DNA of 14,226 bases, taken from positions 1-14,226 of the forward strand of contig CANRNA010000023.1 in NCBI GenBank assembly GCA_947631805.1. The letters are read 5' to 3'. The position numbers and the translations under genes are program-made. Of the stretch, positions 11,096 to 14,226 are shown piece by piece; positions within the stretch are counted from its first letter, which is position 1, and every line of letters starts with the position of its first letter. Origin of the DNA: an uncultured Oscillospiraceae bacterium. Lineage in GTDB: Bacteria > Bacillota > Clostridia > Oscillospirales > Oscillospiraceae. The notes beneath the pieces were generated by a model. It saw only the letters and a list, made by a program, of their open reading frames with translations. It had not been told where the DNA came from and did not search any database.

Positions 11096-13672
11096 ATGGC
11101 CGAGATGACCCCCATGAAGCGGCAATATTACAAGATCAAGGAGCAGAGCCCGGACTGCATCCTGTTCTTCCGGCTGGGCGATTTTTACGAGATGTTCGAC
11201 GACGACGCCCTGCTGGTGTCCAAGGAGCTGGACCTGGCTCTGACCACCCGTGACCGGGGCAAGCCGGAGGAGGAGCAGACGCCCATGTGCGGCGTGCCCT
11301 TCCACTCCAGCGAGGCCTATATCGCCCGGCTCATCGCAAAGGGCTACAAGGTGGCGATATGCGAACAGCTGGAGGACCCGGCCGCCGCCACGGGGCTGGT
11401 GGAGCGGGGGGTCATCCGCATCATCACCCCCGGCACCGTCACGGACAGCTCCATGCTGGAGGAGGGCCGGAGCAATTATCTCGGCGCCGTGTGGCTGGAC
11501 GGCCAGACGGGGGCCGCCGCCTTCTGCGACATCTCCACGGGGGAATTCTGCGTCCAGGGCTTTTCCCAGGAGCCGGTGGACCACATCGTCAACGAGCTGG
11601 GCCGGTTCTCCCCCCGGGAGGCGGTGCTGTCCGACGGGGCCGGGGAGGACAAGACCGTGTCGGCCTTTCTGGGAAAGCTGGACTGCCTGCTCACCAAGGG
11701 GGCGGACCGGTTTGACCCAGAGAAGTGCCGCAGGCTGGTATACGACCGGTTCGGGGAGGTCATCTCCCCGGCGGAGACCCTGGCGGCGGGGGCGCTGCTG
11801 GGCTATATCATCGACACACAGAAGTGTGACATCTCCCACATCCGCCGCTTGGACCGGTTCGGTCCGGGGCGGTATATGGAGCTGGATTACACCACCCGCC
11901 GGAACCTGGAGCTGACGGAGAGCCTGCGCACCGGGGAAAAGCGGGGGAGCCTGCTGTGGGTGCTGGACAGGACCAAGACCCCCATGGGCGGGCGGCTGCT
12001 GCGTTCCTGGGTGGAGCGGCCGCTGCTGGACCCGGTGGCCATCCGGCGGCGGCTGTCCGCCGTGGAGGAGCTCTACACCGGGACCATACTGCGCCAGGAG
12101 CTGCGGGTGACGCTGCACGACATCGGGGACATGCAGCGGCTCATAGGCCGGTGCGTCTACGGCACGGCCAACGGCCGGGACCTGCTGGCCCTGGGGACCT
12201 ATTTCGGCCAGCTGCCACGGGTGAGAGAGCTTCTGGCCGGGGCGAAGAGCGCCATTTTGCGGGAGGCGGCGGGGCTGGACGAGCTGAGCGACCTGCGGGA
12301 GGATATACTGCATATCATCGCCGACGATCCCCCCTTCTCCGTCCGGGAGGGGGACATCCTCCGGCCCGGCGCGGACGGGGAGGTGGACCGGCTGCGGGAC
12401 GTGCGGGACAACGGCGCGGGCATGGTCATCGCCCTGGAGACAAGGGAGCGGGAGCGCACCGGCATCAAGAAGCTGAAGGTGGGCTATAACAAGGTCTTCG
12501 GCTACTATATCGACGTGCCCCGGTCCGCCGGGGACGTGACGCTGCCGGACGACTACATCCGCAAGCAGACCCTGGTCAGCAACGAGCGGTATTTCACCCC
12601 GGAGCTGAAGGACCTGGAAAACACCCTCCTGGGGGCGAAGGACCGGATAGCGGAGCTGGAGTATCAGATATTTGCCGCCCTGCGGGAGCGGGTGGCCGCC
12701 CAGGTGGAGCGGGTCCAGGCCGCCGCCGCCCGGATAGCGGAGCTGGACGCGATCTGCTCCCTGGCGGAGGTGGCCAGCCGCAACCACTACGTCATGCCCG
12801 AGGTGGACGTGGGCCGGACGGTGCAGATAAAGGAGGGGCGCCACCCGGTGGTGGAGGCGGCCCAGAAAGACGTTCTGTTCGTGCCCAACGACACGTTTTT
12901 GAACGATGCCGCCGACCGGGTGGCTATCATCACCGGCCCCAACATGGCGGGCAAGAGCACCTATATGCGCCAGACGGCCCTGATCGTGCTCATGGCCCAG
13001 ATGGGCTCCTTCGTCCCGGCCAGGAGCGCCCTCATCGGCGTGGTGGACCGGGTCTTCACCCGCATCGGCGCGTCGGACGACCTGGCCAGCGGCCAGTCCA
13101 CCTTCATGGTGGAGATGGCGGAGATGGCGGATATCCTCCGCCACGCCACCAGCGCCAGCCTGCTGGTGCTGGACGAGATAGGGCGGGGCACCTCCACCTT
13201 CGACGGCATGGCCATCGCCAGGGCCATGCTGGAATACTGCGCGGACAAGCGGCGGCTGGGGGCCCGGACCATGTTCGCCACCCACTACCACGAGCTGAGC
13301 GCCCTGGAGGGCACCTTGGACGGGGTGCGCAATTACAACATCACGGCCAAGAAGCAGGGGGGGACCCTCATCTTCCTCAGGAAGATCGTCCCCGGCTCCG
13401 CCGACGACAGCTACGGCATCGAGGTGGCAAAGCTGGCGGGGGTGCCCGATCCGGTGATAAAAAAGGCCAAGCAGTACCTGGCGGAGCTGGAATCCGGCGG
13501 CGGGGGCGGCCTTCCGGCCCCGGCGGCGCCGACGGGGGAGGAGCAGGTGTCCATGCTGGACGTGGCCGGGTCGGCCCTGGCAAAGGAGCTGCGGGACATC
13601 GACCTGAACACCATCACCCCCCTGGAGGCCTTGAATCTTCTCTACCAGCTGAAGCAAAAGGCCGAGGGATAA
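11096..13672 (+). CDS. mutS: DNA mismatch repair protein MutS
   Basis: MutS recognises base mismatches and small loops as a dimer and recruits MutL. The mismatch-reading Phe-x-Glu is Phe30-Tyr31-Glu32 (GDFYEMF). The ATPase at the C-terminal half contains Walker A GPNMAGKST (starting at Gly614), Walker B LLVLDEIGRGTSTFDG (Asp693-Glu694) and the ATHYHEL motif (728-734). A Gly/Pro/Ala linker leads to QVSML at 817-821, a likely beta-clamp binding motif in the place where B. subtilis has QLSFF, and a final helix TPLEALNLLYQL. The 858-aa length is normal. The ATG at 11096 has only a weak AAGAGAG site upstream; the 64-base gap after the FAH gene holds no clear promoter or terminator, so transcription from the miaB promoter is likely. 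A hairpin terminator follows the stop. Confidence 0.98.
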   Translation: MAEMTPMKRQYYKIKEQSPDCILFFRLGDFYEMFDDDALLVSKELDLALTTRDRGKPEEEQTPMCGVPFHSSEAYIARLIAKGYKVAICEQLEDPAAATGLVERGVIRIITPGTVTDSSMLEEGRSNYLGAVWLDGQTGAAAFCDISTGEFCVQGFSQEPVDHIVNELGRFSPREAVLSDGAGEDKTVSAFLGKLDCLLTKGADRFDPEKCRRLVYDRFGEVISPAETLAAGALLGYIIDTQKCDISHIRRLDRFGPGRYMELDYTTRRNLELTESLRTGEKRGSLLWVLDRTKTPMGGRLLRSWVERPLLDPVAIRRRLSAVEELYTGTILRQELRVTLHDIGDMQRLIGRCVYGTANGRDLLALGTYFGQLPRVRELLAGAKSAILREAAGLDELSDLREDILHIIADDPPFSVREGDILRPGADGEVDRLRDVRDNGAGMVIALETRERERTGIKKLKVGYNKVFGYYIDVPRSAGDVTLPDDYIRKQTLVSNERYFTPELKDLENTLLGAKDRIAELEYQIFAALRERVAAQVERVQAAAARIAELDAICSLAEVASRNHYVMPEVDVGRTVQIKEGRHPVVEAAQKDVLFVPNDTFLNDAADRVAIITGPNMAGKSTYMRQTALIVLMAQMGSFVPARSALIGVVDRVFTRIGASDDLASGQSTFMVEMAEMADILRHATSASLLVLDEIGRGTSTFDGMAIARAMLEYCADKRRLGARTMFATHYHELSALEGTLDGVRNYNITAKKQGGTLIFLRKIVPGSADDSYGIEVAKLAGVPDPVIKKAKQYLAELESGGGGGLPAPAAPTGEEQVSMLDVAGSALAKELRDIDLNTITPLEALNLLYQLKQKAEG

Positions 13673-13710
13673 AAAACGAACTGGCAGGCACGAGGGTGTC
13701 TGCCAGTTTT
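13671..13710. terminator. Bidirectional intrinsic terminator after mutS
   Basis: A 13-bp stem (13679-13691 with 13696-13708, one G-U pair on the plus-strand RNA) and 4-base loop start six bases after the mutS stop codon. On the minus strand the stem is followed by CG and six Ts (13671-13676), a strong U-tract; on the plus strand it ends in four Ts (13707-13710). It separates the convergent mutS and DUF3783-like genes and likely works in both directions, better leftward. Confidence 0.85.
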
Positions 13711-13726
13711 GCGGTATGGGCCTGTC

Positions 13727-14089
13727 TCAGCCGCCCAGGGCGGCGCTCTCCTGCGCCAGGGCTCCGTAGAGGACCGGGCCGGACCAGCGGGCGTTGTGCT
13801 CCGTGAGCACGGCCTTCAGGCTGGCCGGGACCCGGGCGGTGCGCAGGGCGGACAGGAGCGCGTCCATCTGCCTGTCCGTCAGCCCTGCCAGCACCAGCAT
13901 GGGCCCGGGGATATCCCCGGCGGCCGCCGGGGGCTCCGCTTCGGCGGCGGGGGAGAAAAAGGAGCCCAGGGGCCGGGCGTATTCCTCCGGCGTCACCCGG
14001 CGCAGCCGGATGTCCAGCCGGGCGCATAAGGTCCTTACTATCTTGAGGGCCCCGGCGTCGAAGCCGTAGGCCAGGGCGGTGGCTCTCAC
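13727..14089 (-). CDS. DUF3783-like small protein
   Basis: This 120-aa protein has no signal peptide or membrane segment. Its second half, MLVLAGLTDRQMDALLSAL (64-82) then SLKAVLTEHNARWSG (89-103), resembles the DUF3783 pattern of Firmicutes: a hydrophobic strand, a DxxLxAL helix, then LKAVLTxxN..W and a helix. The function of this family is unknown to me. The first 50 residues carry CARLDIRLRRVTPEEYARPLG, split here as CARLDIRLRR (22-31) and VTPEEYARPLG (32-42), and then an Ala/Pro-rich linker. The start is GTG at 14087-14089, chosen because AAAGGAG lies 11 bases upstream and because it overlaps the upstream stop codon as GTGA, implying coupling. The gene is convergent with mutS across a shared terminator. 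Confidence 0.75.
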   Translation of the reverse strand: MRATALAYGFDAGALKIVRTLCARLDIRLRRVTPEEYARPLGSFFSPAAEAEPPAAAGDIPGPMLVLAGLTDRQMDALLSALRTARVPASLKAVLTEHNARWSGPVLYGALAQESAALGG

Positions 14090-14226
14090 AGCGCTCCCAG
14101 CTCCTTTCCTATCTCCAGGGCCGCCGCCAGGGCGATGCGGTCCCGGCGGTGTATCTCTATGCCCACGTTCTCCACGGGCCGCCTGTCATACAGGGCCAGC
14201 ACCTCCCCGGCGGGGACCCACAGCAC
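14086..14226 (-). CDS. Unrecognised protein, C-terminal 46 residues
   Basis: An open frame enters from the right edge and ends in TGA at 14086-14088; the start lies outside the window. The 46 visible residues run VLWVPAGEVLALYDRRP, then VENVGIEIHRRDRIALAAAL and a closing helix EIGKELGAL, a compact alpha/beta-looking end with no low complexity. I do not recognise the family from this piece. The frame is supported as real because the coding pattern (third-position GC, no stops) continues to a stop that overlaps the next gene's GTG as GTGA, and because that gene's AAAGGAG ribosome site lies within its last codons. The two probably form an operon and may act together. Confidence 0.65.
   Translation of the reverse strand: MLWVPAGEVLALYDRRPVENVGIEIHRRDRIALAAALEIGKELGAL

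Noticed and set aside
10991..13657. An 888-codon open frame on the minus strand opposite mutS
   Set aside because: It is the antisense of mutS; GC-rich third positions suppress stops, and the product is Leu/Gly/His/Arg-rich with no domain. MutS is unambiguous on the plus strand.

Overview
The window is a GC-rich chromosomal core region from a Gram-positive, Clostridia-like bacterium; my best guess is a high-GC Oscillospiraceae/Ruminococcaceae-type gut lineage. The basis is the combination of SepF and DivIVA, a B. subtilis-type Hfq, endonuclease-type MutL (C567, and CPHGRP at 597-602), strong AGGAGG ribosome sites and short overlapping gene junctions. There are no tRNA or rRNA genes, insertion sequences, CRISPR arrays or phage genes. 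Genes fill almost everything; the longest non-coding gap is 143 bases (4051-4193).

Left half (1-6994, minus strand). Read in the direction of transcription, the order is mutL-miaA, then hfq, a HlyD-like membrane protein gene, yggS, sepF, divIVA and the first 170 bases of ileS. mutL and miaA overlap by four bases. hfq has its own extended -10 promoter in the 143-base gap. sepF-divIVA has a further near-consensus promoter buried inside the yggS coding sequence. This half joins mismatch repair and tRNA A37 prenylation to an RNA chaperone and then to the division cluster.

Centre (6995-7087). A 93-base gap separates mutL from miaB, which diverge. Both promoters can be read, and they lie on the same roughly 30 bp: the -10 of each overlaps the -35 of the other.

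Right half (7088-13672, plus strand). miaB, two unlike Nudix hydrolases, a DinB-like helical-bundle protein, a fumarylacetoacetate hydrolase (FAH) family enzyme and mutS are closely spaced and form one likely operon. MiaA and MiaB perform consecutive steps on tRNA A37, and MutS and MutL act together, so the divergent pair of transcripts splits both partnerships across one shared control region. The four small enzymes between miaB and mutS look like an insertion into an older miaB-mutS-mutL-miaA-hfq arrangement.

Right edge (13673-14226). A strong terminator hairpin, usable from both sides, separates mutS from a convergent minus-strand pair: a DUF3783-like protein and the C-terminal end of an unrecognised protein.

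I see no obviously new multi-gene system. The most interesting signals are regulatory: the shared mutL/miaB promoter DNA, the promoter encoded within yggS, and the dyads with an opposing promoter upstream of hfq.
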